A DNA stretch of 64,000 bases from Cladocopium goreaui. Its lineage: Eukaryota > Sar > Dinophyceae > Suessiales > Symbiodiniaceae. Position numbers and translations under genes: made by a program. Shown in pieces: positions 8,923-20,700 of this stretch. Each line of letters begins with the position of its first letter. Positions within the stretch are counted from its first letter, which is position 1. The stretch spans positions 177,501 to 241,500 of the forward strand of contig CAMXCT020003657.1 of assembly GCA_947184155.2 (NCBI GenBank), in the 5' to 3' direction. A model generated the notes under the pieces. That model did no database searches. It was not told where the DNA came from and saw only the letters and a list, made by a program, of their open reading frames with translations.

Positions 8923-11900
8923 TCACTTTTGCTCTTGGCGGTTTCTGGCTCTCTCCTTACTTCCGGACTCTTGACATCTCTTTATTTGATATACCCCTGT
9001 TTCAAGCAAAACAAACAACAATCTGGTTTCCCCATTCAGCTTGGTAAGGCAGTCGGCTGCCATGTAGTTATTGTTTATCCAGTAGATTTCGATATTCTGC
9101 AGTTTCATGGCTTGACGCGCTATGGCATAGTCGATTTCCAATTTCTTTTCTTCACTGGTTGACGCACTGCTCAACTTGCTTGCAGCATCGTAAAAACCTC
9201 TGGAATCCACAGCCAACAAGGCGGTGTGTTTTGGCACCTGCAGTCTGAACTGTTTTGGGGTTATACCATGAATTGTCTCTGCTAACAAGGCTTGAAAGAA
9301 CTCAATTGCATCCATTGCATTGATTCCGGCATGAGTTTCAGCCGCTGTGGACGACTTCACAACTCTTTTCAGCTTTTTGCTGGCCCAGTCTACCAACCAC
9401 ATCGGTGCTTGCTTGCGGTCGCGCATGCTTGGATTGGTGAGACCTAGCAGGTAACCACCTTGTGAGTCTCCATTTGCACGTTTGGCATGGCCTGCATCTC
9501 CTATGCAGATGATACGCCACTGGTCAATCGGCACATTTGAAGGAAACTTAATGGTTATCCTACGTTCTTTCATTTCACGGAGGGCCTTATTAAACATGGT
9601 GATATGGCTGACAGTGCCCTTATCTTGTACCCCTTGAAGATAGGAAGCCAAAAATGCCTGGTCAGGCCGTGTGGACCCAGCGGCCCATGCCAGCTGTCCG
9701 GCACACTGCCGTAAGAGAGAAACATCACGTATCGGTGTACCTGCAGATCCCAAGGACTTGGTGGATATAGGCTGTAAAGAATCTATATAAGCTTCCTGGC
9801 CTATCTCTATCTCATAAGTATGGGGGTTCTGACGGATCTCAATCCCGGTATACCTGATTGTGAATGTACGGTAATCTCCAAAAGGCAATTTCTTTTTGAG
9901 GGAATCCAAGACTCTATCCATTTCTGGGGTTCCACCTCCCAAAAGATCGTCTACATGGACTCCACAGATTCCTATCAGTTCACCTTTCTTGTTTCTCAAG
10001 GTAAAAAGGCATCTGTCCAGCTGTGACACCTGTAGTCCTTGCTCGGATAGCTCACGGCTTAGGCGCAAGAACCATGCACGCGGTGCCTCTGCCAAACCAT
10101 ATGCGGCTTTCTCTAGGCGAAACAGTTGGTCTCTATCAAGTTTCATCCATGACTTGATTTCATCAGGCGGCCTAAAGTAAAGTTGCCTATCACTGGGATC
10201 CCCACTAAGGAAAGCAGTCTTTATATCTGCACCCCATATTTTCCACTTTTTGGCTGCACAAATGGAAAGGATAAGATTTTTCGACTCTTTTCTAAGTGTC
10301 GGGCTGTCTGTTTTGATACGGCCCAGTTCTGGATCCTGCCATCCAACTAGCACCAATCGTGCCTTTGGGGTTTGTGAAGGATTGTCAGGGTCTGATGACT
10401 TTTTCCAAACCAATACCCAACGTGCACGGATAATGCGTTCTCTAGGGATTCCTCTAGAATGGCACAGTGATGTCACCTTGTTGTCTATCCAAGATTGCCA
10501 CTCCTTTTTCATGGCTACTTCGAACTTTGCTTTGTCTTCTACGCTGAGTTTCCTATAGTTGATCTCTACCTTTCGCTGCTTTGCTTTTGGAACCACATTG
10601 AAACAGTCTTCGATTACCCCCCACAGGACCAGTGGATTCTCAGTTATGTCATCTGGTCTAACCTCAATTGACACCTCCATGACCTCATGTTTGTCGGGAA
10701 CTGGAAATGCATCTTCATGTTCAAGGAGTAACTCGTCATCACTTCCATTATTGGGAACTGGAGTGGTTATTGGGTTAGGTTCTTCCTCTGGTGGTGGATC
10801 TGGTTGTTTCATGGCATCGGCACCATCGGTTGATGGATCTGCTGGAGATTCCTGGGCTGCAACGCTCGGATCAGCATGAGAAGTTTGCTCGGATTGCACG
10901 GCTGGATCACCTGTTTCAGGTGTTTCGCTGGCTATGGACGGCTCATATTCAAGTTCTTCTGCTTCACTATTGATTTGGACTTTTCTTTTTGGGTCAGGTT
11001 CATTATCTATTGGGGGACCAGGTCTACTGGGTTTAAGTCTTATTACTGTTGGCATCTCAGCATCTGCATGTAGGGGTCCTAGAGGAGGCGCGCCCTCTGC
11101 CCTATGCTCCCAGTATCCAGGGGACCTAGTGATTCTCCTACGGATTTTTCTTGGTGCACCTTCATCAAGTTCTTTTTCGGGATCATTAGGTTCCTCCCAT
11201 AGATCTTCCTCCAGTTCATGGTCCTCATCCATAGGCTCATGTTCCTTGGTGAGATCAGCAAACTGGCCTGACCTACTTGAAACACTTTGTTCTGCGTTTT
11301 CCAGCTCTGGGTGCAATCTCCCTTCGGCTAGGGATCTGGCAAGGCTTCTAAACTCAGCTTCGTCCTCGGGAACTGGTCTCAAACCTTCTGGACTGCAGCG
11401 GTAAAGATATCCATTGTAGGACACCCAAACCACACGTGGCGTGGGACCACCGCTTTCACTTTCTGTGCCTACCACTTTTCCTGGTCCAATCCAAACACCA
11501 TGTCTAGTAGAAAGGAGACCCCTGGCTCGGCGTCTGAACACATAAACCAGTTGACCTACTTGGTAAGGGTCCCTTATTGGTCTAGATCTTCCCCCTATGG
11601 CACGGCGCCATATGTCTTTTGCATGCTCTTCATGGAATGCAATTGCGGCTTGCTCTCGAAGTCTTACTTTTTCAAAGAAATCAGGACTTTCGATGATTTG
11701 GGAAGCAGTGGCTATGTTGTGTTGTTCATCTAAATCCCTCAACATTCCTACTTGGCGACCGTCTTTTCCAAGGAACCATTGGGAAGGACTGAATCCACAT
11801 CTTCTCAACTGCTCATTTCTGGTGGTGGCACAAGTCTCTATGACCTCTTTGGCAGGTCTGGAAGTGGTTCTCCAGACACGTTGGGCCATATGTCTCAGCA

Positions 11901-14900
11901 CGCGGTTGGTCACCTCGACCAGTCCAAGCTGCCAGTGGGATTCTGCAGCAGCCAGCAAAAGCTTTATGTCATTTTGAGCAAGGTAATTTTGAAACTCCTT
12001 ACTGACATTGGCCATTGCAGGGTCCATGTATATCGTATTGGGAAGGCCATAAGGTCTGGCCCACACATCATGAAATGCTTCGGCCATGGAATGGCCTGTT
12101 GGGCATATGATCTGCTGGGCAAAACCGGTGGCAAGGCAAACACATGTCAGTACATTATGTTTTATCTCCCTCATTACCCCTTGGTTATCTTCCCGTTTAA
12201 GTTCTACCTGGACATAATCCATTCCAACTATGTCATTAGGATTTTCAGCATGGGGCATGGTGGCTTGCCTACGGCTCTGGGGAACCTTAAGCTCTTCACA
12301 AACGGAACACTTGAACTGCTTGATGGCTGTCTGCATTTCCGCTGAGGACTTGCAACGCTTGGCTAAACGCAACATTTGCTCTGGTGAAGCATGACCTGTG
12401 TTCACATGAAGTTTTTGGACGATTGCTTTGATCTTTTGGCTAACTGCTAAGGGCTGAGGCTCGCCCTCTTGGTATGGAACCATTTCATCCGGCTGCTGCT
12501 GTTCCATTTCTTCATCATCATCTTCATCAAACAACACATCATGTGACATGCAGTGGTCCATGTTCACTTGGGACATGACTTCGGCTATGATGCGACACAT
12601 TTTGTTGGGATAAACTTCACACCAAGACGACAAGTTTCGACCCTTGAATTTACCTTCCAAGTGCGCATGACCATGTTTGTGATCGCAACGACATGAAGTC
12701 AACCTATCAGCAAGTTCCTTCATGGTGGTTATGATCCTAGTTGGCTTTAGCACTGGAACATTTGTCTTGGGGCATCGCATTCCTACACTGCACATGTCCA
12801 TGCGTACATCGAAAACTTCACCTACAAAAATCTCGGACCATGCTTCTGAGGTGAGTGGGTTTTCTGCATGACAATGTCCTCCGAGCAAGCGTTGAAGTTG
12901 CCAGGCTTCAGAAACTGCACGCAAGTGGCGCCTTGCTTCCTTTCTCTGCTGCAAAACTGTGGTTTGTGATTTGCCACCCTTGGCAATGTTGAAACGGCTC
13001 CAGGGTCCCCAGCAACCACATGGAAAAGAAAACCAAACATGTTTCGGCCTTAGAACAGCTAACAGGTACATGAGCAAACGTCGGTCCTGAAGTCTGTTGA
13101 AATCTTGTCCATGGTTCAAACCCAAAATGATACTGCTCTTACCAGTACGTTCGGAAACTTTTCTGGCAAGTGGTGCATGGTCAGTGAACACCTCGATCAT
13201 GTGAACTGGGCTATCTAAGGCTGGAGCTTGTGGACCTAACCAGTTTCTCAACTCGTCAAGAACCTGATCGTACTCATCATGAAGCCGGGAAAGGATTACC
13301 TGGGTATTCAGTTTTCTTATTGATCTTATGTTCTTCTTAATCCTATCCCCCACAGTTTTATCCACTTTATCCCTGTTACAGTTAACCCAATCAACTTCTT
13401 CATAGACAGTTTCTAATCCGGGTCCATCGGGAATGGGCGGTTGCAAACTTGGGTCAACATCTTCGCTGCAGCAGAGACAATGGCATCCGGAGTGTTTCTC
13501 GGATTCAGGCTTCGGCGGAAGCTGCACACCTTGCACTGGGATGTAAACATACAGGGCTATGTTGGTCTGTACAACTCTGGCCTTCTCACTGCCTGCGGCA
13601 CGGGTGTTCCATGGCTGTATGGACATTTCACCCTCACTGGTCAGGGTTGCGATACTTCTCAAGTATGGCTGCTTATCAGCATCTTCTGGAATACGTTCTA
13701 ACCTTGGCCTATATGCTACATATGCATGCGTGCATTCTGAGGCTCTACTTCCAAACAACTGGACAAGTTCATTTCTAAACCTATCCACATTTACAACACC
13801 CTTCCTAGTGTTCTTCACAACATGTTGCAAAACTTGCTTCCTAGTTCGACGGCACGGCGGTTTGTCACGCCTCTCCATGGAACTGGATGTTGTGGCATCT
13901 TCTGCGGCTTTGTCATTGGGCTCATTGCTTGGCACTGCTGATTCGGATCCAGCAGTCTCGGACTCTGACACGGAGACAACATCAGGTGAGCCATCTGTGG
14001 CATCAGTGATGGCTACATCTGCACTCTTACAGGAAGGCGGACATGTGGGCTCAAACTCTGAAGGCTCATCACAAAACGGCAAAAGGAAATGGCCATTTGC
14101 AGCACGTTTCAACGGCACATCTTTCATACCATGCTTGGTGCTACTGATTGTTCCTTTTCCCATATCCAGATTGGCTTCCATCCCTTCCAGAACTCGCCTT
14201 GACAAGAGAAAAGGTGTAGGGCCATTGACCACGTACGTTGTGATAGTACCCCAAAGTTCTCCAATCTTCACTGTCCATTTCAGTCCATAGGTGGTGATTC
14301 TACGGTCCCCACTGAAGCCTTTCAACTCAACAGCTGGCAAAGTGCACTTTTCAGGGCTAGGGAGGCCCTTCTGCTCGAAGAGTTTCTGGAAGCGAACTGC
14401 AGTGTCAAGACCTATCACGCTTGTAGTGCATCCAGTGTCAATGATTGCAAAACCATCGGGAATGGAGGCCAATAAAACATCCAAGGTAGGACTTTCGTTG
14501 TTCCACTCTTGTGTGACAACCATATAAGCAAAGTCAGTGGCTACGGTCCCAGTGGTGAAATGGGCATCTTCTTTCCGTGGCTGACGCTTTGGCGGAAACA
14601 CTTTTTGCTGCTTGGACTTGTCATACCTGAACTCTTGTTTCTTTGGTGCAGATGAGGCATTGGCAGGCTGCAAAGTGCTGGCACTGCTATCACCTGGCTG
14701 ACTCAAGGCAACTACTGGGTAGTATGGCTGTCTTGCTTTCTTTATTTCCTTGACCCTTCTACGGCTTTCTTTGTAGGTCTTGAATGACTTCTTGAAGTCT
14801 TTCTTGGCTTTTTGTTTCATCTCGTATATCTCTTGCAACTCCAAGTCGGAATCATTCTCATCTTGGTCAGGAGGACCTTCAGCATGTTGATCAGCCATGT

Positions 14901-16014
14901 ATGCATCATCGGAACCTGAACCACTCGTCAAAGGCTCTTGCAGATCGGACGAATCATCTTCCATGGCATGTACATCGTGCTCACGGTGGGCAACTGCATA
15001 TGATTCCCGTCGGGGAGTGCGGGAACTGCCATGGTGCATGTGTGGGCGTCTTTCATCATGACGGCTGCGGGATTCATCAAAATCGGAGGCACGGAGAATC
15101 CTCTCGACTTCTGCAAAGCGGGATGAACCGCCAGTGGCACGGATGACTTGGGCTCTCTGCTCTCGGCTCAAACCATATTTGCGCATGAACAAATGACCCA
15201 AAACAGTGGACGGAAAGATCGGCGAAGGCTTGGTGTGGCCAACCTCTATGGTTCCTAGCATGTATGCCATTTTCAGCTCTTCTTTCTTTCTATCACCTGA
15301 GTGCGTACCTCTGGAACCTCGACTGCTATGACGGCGACGTCTCTGCTCGGATGTATCATGACTCCGGGCAGTTCTTTGCTCATCAGCATCACCAGGCGGT
15401 GAGGCTGCGGCTTTTGGTGCAGGGGTTTCAGATCGCACACTACCTGCTGCTTGGCCGGATGCTTCTGCGGATGCATCAACTGGGGCGGCTGCTGGCTCAC
15501 GACTGGTTGATCCTGGTTCGGACCCATCATCACTAGGTTCTAAGCTGCTATTGTCGGGCTCGGCACTGGCAACAGAACCCTTTCCTTTCTTTCCAACTTT
15601 CTTGGTCTTGGCTGTTGGCCTCTCCTGGGCTATCAGTGCTTGAACTCGGGACAAGGCTGTTTTGAACCTCGATGCAAAGGCTGTGGCACCTTCATGGGGC
15701 TTTTTCCGCAGGTCAAACAGGAAGCTATCAATTGCTTCATGCAACTCAGTCTCTGGCAAGAAGGCATAGTGGGTATCCAAGGCCCGAATGACTTGCAACC
15801 AACCATCATTTCGGCGCAAGTCCGCAACTGCTAAGTGTTCAGTGGCTCGGTAGGCTTCTCCTTGAAGTCTCGTGAGCAACCTCGGTCCAGCTAAATGCAC
15901 ATGTCTTTCCTCTAAACCAGCTACAGCAAGGATTGTCTTTCTCCGGAATTCTCGGTAATTACCAGGTCTGCCATCGAAGACAAGATCTCTGAATGATCCA
16001 GAGTCCTTCTCCAT
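8923..16014 (-). CDS. Copia-type gag-pol polyprotein
   Basis: A single 2363-codon frame. The first true ATG is at 16014; the open frame extends five codons further without an ATG. An N-terminal gag-like region (FRDLVFDGRPGNYREFRRK) is followed by a long charged linker. An aspartic protease DTGCTTSVIG lies near residue 526. Integrase follows: a zinc-binding HVNTGHASPEQ...CSVCEE near 1200-1235, then catalytic D in GMDYVQVEL (about 1266), D in YMDPAMANVS (about 1329) and E in GLVEVTNRVL (about 1365). Reverse transcriptase has ADIKTAFLSG (about 1930) and HVDDLLGGG (about 2020). RNase H runs from about 2170 (GDAGHAKRANG, then SSTAAETHAG). The integrase-before-RT order defines Ty1/copia. It acts in reverse transcription and integration of the element. 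No stop or frameshift is seen. The polyprotein is longer than plant copia (about 1300-1500 residues), mainly through the gag region and linkers. Confidence 0.95.
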   Translation of the reverse strand: MEKDSGSFRDLVFDGRPGNYREFRRKTILAVAGLEERHVHLAGPRLLTRLQGEAYRATEHLAVADLRRNDGWLQVIRALDTHYAFLPETELHEAIDSFLFDLRKKPHEGATAFASRFKTALSRVQALIAQERPTAKTKKVGKKGKGSVASAEPDNSSLEPSDDGSEPGSTSREPAAAPVDASAEASGQAAGSVRSETPAPKAAASPPGDADEQRTARSHDTSEQRRRRHSSRGSRGTHSGDRKKEELKMAYMLGTIEVGHTKPSPIFPSTVLGHLFMRKYGLSREQRAQVIRATGGSSRFAEVERILRASDFDESRSRHDERRPHMHHGSSRTPRRESYAVAHREHDVHAMEDDSSDLQEPLTSGSGSDDAYMADQHAEGPPDQDENDSDLELQEIYEMKQKAKKDFKKSFKTYKESRRRVKEIKKARQPYYPVVALSQPGDSSASTLQPANASSAPKKQEFRYDKSKQQKVFPPKRQPRKEDAHFTTGTVATDFAYMVVTQEWNNESPTLDVLLASIPDGFAIIDTGCTTSVIGLDTAVRFQKLFEQKGLPSPEKCTLPAVELKGFSGDRRITTYGLKWTVKIGELWGTITTYVVNGPTPFLLSRRVLEGMEANLDMGKGTISSTKHGMKDVPLKRAANGHFLLPFCDEPSEFEPTCPPSCKSADVAITDATDGSPDVVSVSESETAGSESAVPSNEPNDKAAEDATTSSSMERRDKPPCRRTRKQVLQHVVKNTRKGVVNVDRFRNELVQLFGSRASECTHAYVAYRPRLERIPEDADKQPYLRSIATLTSEGEMSIQPWNTRAAGSEKARVVQTNIALYVYIPVQGVQLPPKPESEKHSGCHCLCCSEDVDPSLQPPIPDGPGLETVYEEVDWVNCNRDKVDKTVGDRIKKNIRSIRKLNTQVILSRLHDEYDQVLDELRNWLGPQAPALDSPVHMIEVFTDHAPLARKVSERTGKSSIILGLNHGQDFNRLQDRRLLMYLLAVLRPKHVWFSFPCGCWGPWSRFNIAKGGKSQTTVLQQRKEARRHLRAVSEAWQLQRLLGGHCHAENPLTSEAWSEIFVGEVFDVRMDMCSVGMRCPKTNVPVLKPTRIITTMKELADRLTSCRCDHKHGHAHLEGKFKGRNLSSWCEVYPNKMCRIIAEVMSQVNMDHCMSHDVLFDEDDDEEMEQQQPDEMVPYQEGEPQPLAVSQKIKAIVQKLHVNTGHASPEQMLRLAKRCKSSAEMQTAIKQFKCSVCEELKVPQSRRQATMPHAENPNDIVGMDYVQVELKREDNQGVMREIKHNVLTCVCLATGFAQQIICPTGHSMAEAFHDVWARPYGLPNTIYMDPAMANVSKEFQNYLAQNDIKLLLAAAESHWQLGLVEVTNRVLRHMAQRVWRTTSRPAKEVIETCATTRNEQLRRCGFSPSQWFLGKDGRQVGMLRDLDEQHNIATASQIIESPDFFEKVRLREQAAIAFHEEHAKDIWRRAIGGRSRPIRDPYQVGQLVYVFRRRARGLLSTRHGVWIGPGKVVGTESESGGPTPRVVWVSYNGYLYRCSPEGLRPVPEDEAEFRSLARSLAEGRLHPELENAEQSVSSRSGQFADLTKEHEPMDEDHELEEDLWEEPNDPEKELDEGAPRKIRRRITRSPGYWEHRAEGAPPLGPLHADAEMPTVIRLKPSRPGPPIDNEPDPKRKVQINSEAEELEYEPSIASETPETGDPAVQSEQTSHADPSVAAQESPADPSTDGADAMKQPDPPPEEEPNPITTPVPNNGSDDELLLEHEDAFPVPDKHEVMEVSIEVRPDDITENPLVLWGVIEDCFNVVPKAKQRKVEINYRKLSVEDKAKFEVAMKKEWQSWIDNKVTSLCHSRGIPRERIIRARWVLVWKKSSDPDNPSQTPKARLVLVGWQDPELGRIKTDSPTLRKESKNLILSICAAKKWKIWGADIKTAFLSGDPSDRQLYFRPPDEIKSWMKLDRDQLFRLEKAAYGLAEAPRAWFLRLSRELSEQGLQVSQLDRCLFTLRNKKGELIGICGVHVDDLLGGGTPEMDRVLDSLKKKLPFGDYRTFTIRYTGIEIRQNPHTYEIEIGQEAYIDSLQPISTKSLGSAGTPIRDVSLLRQCAGQLAWAAGSTRPDQAFLASYLQGVQDKGTVSHITMFNKALREMKERRITIKFPSNVPIDQWRIICIGDAGHAKRANGDSQGGYLLGLTNPSMRDRKQAPMWLVDWASKKLKRVVKSSTAAETHAGINAMDAIEFFQALLAETIHGITPKQFRLQVPKHTALLAVDSRGFYDAASKLSSASTSEEKKLEIDYAIARQAMKLQNIEIYWINNNYMAADCLTKLNGETRLLFVLLETGVYQIKRCQESGSKERARNRQEQK

Positions 16015-16129
16015 GTTGATCAGCACCAAAGGTCACGGTGCTGCACGTGTTGACCTTGATGGCCAAACTCACCAGCAAACGGCGCTGGCGCACGGATGCC
16101 CTGGCTTGGAGCCTAGGGCTCCGCTACCA

Positions 16130-16334
16130 TGCGGAAGCACGGGTAGCGGCCCAACAGCTATGGGGTTACCTACCTCTAGCTCCTAGGTCAAATGACCTCA
16201 CAAACAACGCTCACCCTCTTTTCTACCATCCAGCCAATAGAGGCTCAAGGCCTGTCCAGCCGATATGCAGCGGCATCACGAATCACTTCCAACCTGAGGC
16301 ACGAAAGGATCGACAGATGCATTGGAAATTTACA
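16130..16334 (-). repeat. 5-prime LTR of the copia element
   Basis: 205-bp copy in front of the gag-pol frame in the minus sense. It should contain promoter and polyadenylation signals. I see no clear TATA box. The gag-pol ATG is 116 bp downstream of its inner edge. Confidence 0.95.
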
Positions 16335-16339
16335 ATATA

Positions 16340-17468
16340 CCATCCTCTGATGATATTTAATTGGGATATAGCATGTGATAAACAAGGGGGTATACAATGG
16401 GATCAAATAATTTATTTACAATGGACATACCATGATATATCATATTTGCAGTCTGGAGGTAGTATGAATGATTTTAAATCGCTGGTATACTATGACTATA
16501 TGTACATAACAGAACATAGATGTGATATACCATCTTCCAAGGATGCTGGAAATACAATATAACTCCCTTTGCCCTAATACTAACTTTCCCTAGAAAAACA
16601 TTGCTTAATAATGATTTACACATATTGGGACATATTGTATTCAACATGAGGATGGGATTGGCCTAAATCGTTCCAACATTCCAAAATTCATGGAAAAGTT
16701 GAAGAGTAAAAACAATCAAACAACCAGCCAAACATGGGGGGATGGGAACAACCAGCCAAACATGGGGGGATGGCGATTTCCAGCATGAGCTTGATGAAGA
16801 AACAACAAGAACTCCTAAGATTCTGCGGCAAAAGCTAAGATTTCAGGCAAAATTGTCCTAGCATCTGTAAGCCTGTGGTATATACTCAAACAGCTACACA
16901 TGAAAGGTTTGTCCATAAAATGGTCGTAGCCCAGTGCAGATTTCAGTTGGAAGACGAAACTGATTGTCAGCATCCATTTTCAGATTGACATCCATTACAA
17001 CTTATCTACAAATCCTACACTACCTAAAACAAACGAGGATGTCATTTACAAAATCCTGGAACCCAACATAACTGCCGTCCAGCCTCAAAGCCATGTTAGT
17101 GGAAAAATGCAGCTTGGATAGTGGAGAAATAACCTCCTAACATAGATCCAATCATGGGTTCACAACCATGTTTGTGGGTTTTTGCACATTTTCAAAGCAT
17201 AGAAAATGTTACTAACATGACCCTAGACAGGTTCCTAAATCTATGTGAGCTGGAATTTGCATACTGTCTCATTTCTTGACCCCACAGCTACGTTAGGGGC
17301 CTTTTGGGTGTTTTTCCACCTTTTTCCCAATATCCATGTTAGTGCTCCCAAATGAGAATTGAACATCGAATGTGGTCAAACCAATTCGTCCCGATCTTTC
17401 GAACATCTATGTTAGTGGTGGTTTCCTACAATAGGGGGTCTAGATAATGACAAATCATACAACATCGA
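16340..17468. other. No gene seen
   Basis: AT-rich sequence downstream of the insertion site, with a short local repeat AACCAGCCAAACATGGGGGGATGG (16724-16770). No exon-like island recognised. Confidence 0.4.
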
Positions 17469-17578
17469 CTGGTTGGTGGTTTCAACCAACCCCTCCGAAA
17501 AATATGACTTCGTCAGTTGGGATCTTGACATTCCCAATATATGGAAACATAAAATTCATGTTCCAAACCACCAACCAG
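17469..17578 (+). mobile_element. Family A element
   Basis: Intact inverted-repeat ends and TTCCAAACC right block. Followed by the ATTGTTATTCCAAT / ATTAACCATAG tract that also follows the copies ending at 679 and 48723. Confidence 0.8.
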
Positions 17579-17722
17579 TAATCATTGATTATATTGTTAT
17601 TCCAATGATTAACCATTATTAACCATAGATTAACCATAGATTAACCATAGATTAACCATAGATTAACCGTAGATTATTCCATGTTTGCGCATGGTTTTCC
17701 TTGTTAAACCCATCGCCACCCA

Positions 17723-20700
17723 CTAATCGCCCGCCTGGCTCGCATTCATCGCATCATCCGTGGCCACCTTTTGGGCTGACGTCTGATAGGCGATAGGCCG
17801 GCCCAGATAGGCCATTCGGAATAACATGGGTTTTTAAGATCTCCAAAAATCCAGCAGTCTGTAAGTTTCAAAGAAATATATGGATGAGTTTTCTTCGCAA
17901 GTTCTTCTAAAATGGACCCCCGGATGGCCCCGGATGTGGTGGTTTGTTGCTCCCATCCCCCACAAAAGCTGCCAACTTTACCCATGAAGTTTTAAAAGTG
18001 ACCCATGTCCACCAAATAGCGAGCTGGGGTGAATTCTTGGCGCATCGCCCACACCATGCACATTCATCCCAAACATGTGATGGAAATCATATTTCATCCA
18101 CTACATCCACCATGGTTCCGAGGGGTGAACTAATATGCATGGAGCCTCATGAATATTCCATTCATATTCCATATTACCCTCTGGTAAACTAACAGTTTGC
18201 TATTGAACATGGCCATAGAAATAGTGGATTGACCATGATTTACCCATTAAAAATGGTGATTTTCCATCGTCTTTTGTATGTTTACCAGAGGGCAATATCG
18301 CCATTCATATTCCATTATATCACCCTTCTACCATTATTTTATGCTGGCTAACTTCCCATCTTTGACAACACAGACTCTGGGTATAGCTGGCTTCCATCCA
18401 GACATTCCATTCATATTCCATTCCATATCACCATCAATATCACCATTATACCATCACTTCACGGGGTACAGTAACTATATGTAACTGTGGACTATGGCAT
18501 CCATTTTATCATATTTTATCCAGACATTTCCAATTGATTTTCCATGGAATCCCTATGGATTTTCCATGGAAATTCTCATCGAATTTCCATGGAAATTTCC
18601 CACCCAAACTTCCAGCCACGTCGAAGCCTTGCTGATCTGACTCTGCAACAGTTCCGTCGCATCCCAGTTTGAGCTACAGCTGGAACTGGCCGAACTGGCC
18701 GCCTTCGCAGCCAGCAAAACCTGGGAAAAAACCATGGTGACAAGTTGGAAGACATCTAGAAATGTGGCTTTCCATAGGGGTACCCCGTGGTACCCCAATA
18801 GCTGGATGGTTTTTGAATAGAAACACCTATTCAAATTGATTCTTAGGGTACCCCCCCATTTCAGGAAACCTCCAAACATCTGAAGATGATGGGAAATCCA
18901 TAGGACATCCGACTTCCCGTGAAAAATGACGAATTTGGGAATAAGCATATGACATATCTATCAAGTACACGACGTTTATTATCAACGGCGCACTATGGCT
19001 TAGATAGTGAAGGAATGGGGCCGGATGCCTGTGCCATGTACTACAATTCCTGGACCGGAAATAGGAAGACTTCGGAAGATGGATATCAATTAATCACACC
19101 AGCCATGCTCTACCCTCCAGTAAATTAACAGCTGAACCCTGAAAATGACCAGTTTATAGTGGAAACTGGTCTTCCAACCCCTATCTGGCGGGGTCTATGT
19201 TAATTTACTGGAGGGTAGAGCATGGCTGGTGTGATGTCGCTTCCATCTCTTGATGGTTTACCGTATATCAAAGATGCTTTACCCTCTATGGCTGGAGAAT
19301 CCACCATTTATTCTGGTTGGTGATTGACCAACCCCTCTGAAAAATGATGGACTTCGTCAGTTGGGATGATGACATTCCCGATATATATGGAAAACATGTT
19401 CCAGACCACCAACCAGATAGATATAACTTTACCTTTTGTTCACGGCGGTTATAACACAACCTATTAATTTCTCCCCATCTTCCAGAAGACTTGTTTTTGC
19501 ACTGTCTTGGAGACTACCATTCTAGGATTCCTTGTTAAACTTTTCTAGTGACAGCCAATAGGCATCAATAGGCTGTAGCACAACCGGTTTCATGACCAAA
19601 GTCAGCAGCACAAAACTCAAACTCCTCTCAATCTCTGCTCCTAACATTTCCAAAGCAATCCAGCTCCTTTAAACAGAACTGTCGATAGGCACTGCCTGGT
19701 TTCTCAAAAAACTATGGTACCCACTGGTTAGTCATCAATTTCCCCACTCAACTGCCTGGTTTGGGGGTACCCATGTGGCTGAAGATTGTTGCATCCGTGC
19801 TGATCATATCTCTGATTTTATCCTTTTTCGGCTGCTTTCTACCTCAGTGACCCTTTGACAATCTAACCTTGGAATGGGAAATTCGCCTTGACACCCCTGA
19901 GTCCCATCGCAGCAAGAAGCCAACAAGGTGGTGCCCCTGCTTCTAGCTTGGCCCACCACATAGTTTCCAAGCACCAATAAGCCTAGCTAATCTAGACATA
20001 AACCGACTTAGATGCCGAATGGGGCACCACCTTGTCCCCCCTCCCCCCTTCCAGTCCGCAACAGGCCACCCCGAAGGCTCGAAAAAACGTCATTGGTTCG
20101 GTCCCGTGAATAAAAATACCGCTTGGAAAAAGCGGTGATTGAGCTGCTGAAGGCGATGGCAATGGTGGATATATGGCTACGATGTGGTGCACCCAAAAAA
20201 TGGCAACGTTGGTTCAATCAACATGCGTTTAAACATATCCTATGACATGACAATCCATATAATCCCTATCGCTAGTCCTACAATGTGGTCCCCCATAAGT
20301 TGTATTCTTGTTGGTTGACAACCCACTCGTGATACGAATCAACTGCAACAAAAAAACATGTAAACCACAACCACACATGTTCAGATGCACATGTCCAAAC
20401 ATTCTTTACCTTATGAAAAACATGAGTGCAACGTCGCGTAACATCATTGTTGCTGGATGCTTACATCCTTTCAGCAAAAAAACTCCCGGGACCTTCCCCA
20501 AGACAACCAGAAGAATGCAAATTTGAGTTGGAAAGTCAGATTTTACTTCCAAACATGCTCTCAAACAGTGTCTAGTCTTGTTCCTCCCATTTTTCTCCTA
20601 CCTTTCCATTTCACCAAACAGAAACACACATCTTTTGGTGGTTCCAAAGCCAGAAAACTCAGCCCCTGTGCCAGGTTCCCCTGCTTGGCAGACCGACTTG

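Larger units (their letters stand above)
7787..16334 (-). mobile_element. Complete Ty1/copia LTR retrotransposon
   Basis: An 8548-bp element on the minus strand, bounded by 205-bp LTRs and a 5-bp direct duplication ATATA (7782-7786 and 16335-16339). LTR ends are TG...CA. The LTRs differ at one base (G7863 versus A16206). Next to the 5-prime LTR (minus sense from 16129) is TGGTAGCGGAGC, a plausible tRNA primer-binding site complementary to a CCA end. Next to the 3-prime LTR is a short purine run GAGAGGG as a possible polypurine tract. Near-identical LTRs and an uninterrupted long reading frame indicate a recent insertion that may still be mobile. It sits in the same orientation as the surrounding exons. 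Confidence 0.95.

Noticed and set aside
13559-14290. Plus-strand frames of up to 243 codons inside the retrotransposon
   Set aside because: They are antisense shadows of the gag-pol frame.
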